A stretch of 64,000 nt of DNA from Myxocyprinus asiaticus (taxonomy: Eukaryota; Chordata; Actinopteri; Cypriniformes; Catostomidae): contig NC_059373.1 of NCBI RefSeq assembly GCF_019703515.2, positions 12,683,281-12,747,280 of the forward strand. The letters are read 5' to 3'. Positions 63,555 through 64,000 of the stretch are shown in pieces. The stretch's first letter is position 1, and each line of letters starts with the position of its first letter. The notes beneath the pieces are model-generated. The model ran no database searches. It saw only the letters and a list, made by a program, of their open reading frames with translations, and was not told where the DNA came from. The position numbers and the translations under genes were made by a program.

Positions 63555-64000
63555 AAGAGATTTCATATACCAGTTAAATTGTGGCCCTGAAAAGAAGGAT
63601 AGGTGCATACAAAAAAATAAGGCTCATTGATCTATGCCTGTTCTTATGTATACCACATAGCCTAATGTCTGTCATTTTCCAAATTTGAAATGGAAACCCT
63701 TTCTCAAGGACACTTCAATGATGGATAAAATCTCACAAGAGATTCATAACGTAGTTTTCATAAAATTAAATTGATATAAGGAATCTTAACTGTTGATCGA
63801 CAGCCATTTCTTTGTTTATCATGCAGGGAACACCAACAAAAACGACTGGTTTTGAACATGGCACCATGTTTTTTTTTATGTGGCAATATCAAGCAGGGCC
63901 GTAGCTAGTGGGGTGAAAGGTGGTAATGATCCTAGGGGCCCACAGGTCCAGGGAGGCCCCACAACAAATTCTAAACTGTATTTTTTAATAGGTATATACA
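63555..64000. other. Window end, nothing recognised
   Basis: Ordinary AT-rich sequence. gcagggccgtagctagtggg at 63895-63914 resembles the edge of a common fish repeat but is cut by the window. Confidence 0.35.

Overview
This window is vertebrate genomic DNA, almost certainly from a teleost and probably a cyprinid-type fish. The evidence is GT-AG introns, dense Tc1/mariner elements, DIRS and Ty3/gypsy-class retrotransposons, tRNA-derived SINEs, palindromic MITEs of fish type, and long CA, GATA and AT microsatellites. There are no bacterial operons, rRNA genes, tRNA genes or CRISPR arrays. Species and repeat-family names come from recognition, not from a database search.

Two host genes lie head to head. 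On the minus strand are the first six coding exons of an ELK-type voltage-gated potassium channel, best called kcnh8. Its start codon is at 45682 and the sixth exon ends at 13456, giving residues 1-322 (PAS/PAC cap, S1, S2, S3). The exons for S4, the pore and the cyclic-nucleotide-binding homology domain are not here and must lie to the left. On the plus strand is a complete satb1-like chromatin-organiser gene: ten coding exons between 52492 and 61890 join in frame into a 730-residue protein with ULD, CUT-like, CUT1, CUT2 and homeodomain regions. The start codons are 6.8 kb apart and transcription diverges, as I recall for mammalian KCNH8/SATB1; this synteny supports both names.

Everything else is intron, intergenic DNA and mobile elements. 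Positions 1-13455 (intron of kcnh8 if the gene continues left) hold a Tc1 element, a short ORF-less LTR element, a 5'-truncated DIRS-type tyrosine-recombinase retrotransposon, and an LTR element with integrase before reverse transcriptase (Gmr1-like order). These sit in an array of about 50-bp repeats. Intron 5 has a second short LTR element. Intron 3 has two MITE-type elements. Intron 2 has a Tc1 with a nested SINE and a second, internally deleted DIRS copy. Intron 1 has a large palindromic MITE, a third short LTR element with a self-inverted 3' LTR, and a Tc1 interrupted by a 1.5-kb LTR-like insertion. The spacer between the genes holds a hAT-type MITE and other repeats. satb1 introns 4, 5, 8 and 9 hold a TTAA-type MITE, a decayed Tc1, a palindromic repeat, another Tc1, a SINE and another MITE.

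The best leads are (1) a family of miniature LTR elements whose ORF-less interior keeps an intron-like donor, pyrimidine tract and acceptor layout; (2) two different LTR elements inserted at exactly the same base of a tandem repeat unit; (3) the satb1 homeodomain, whose recognition helix has lost the Asn and Arg expected there although the rest of the gene is intact; and (4) an LTR containing an inverted copy of its own end, which forms a long hairpin.
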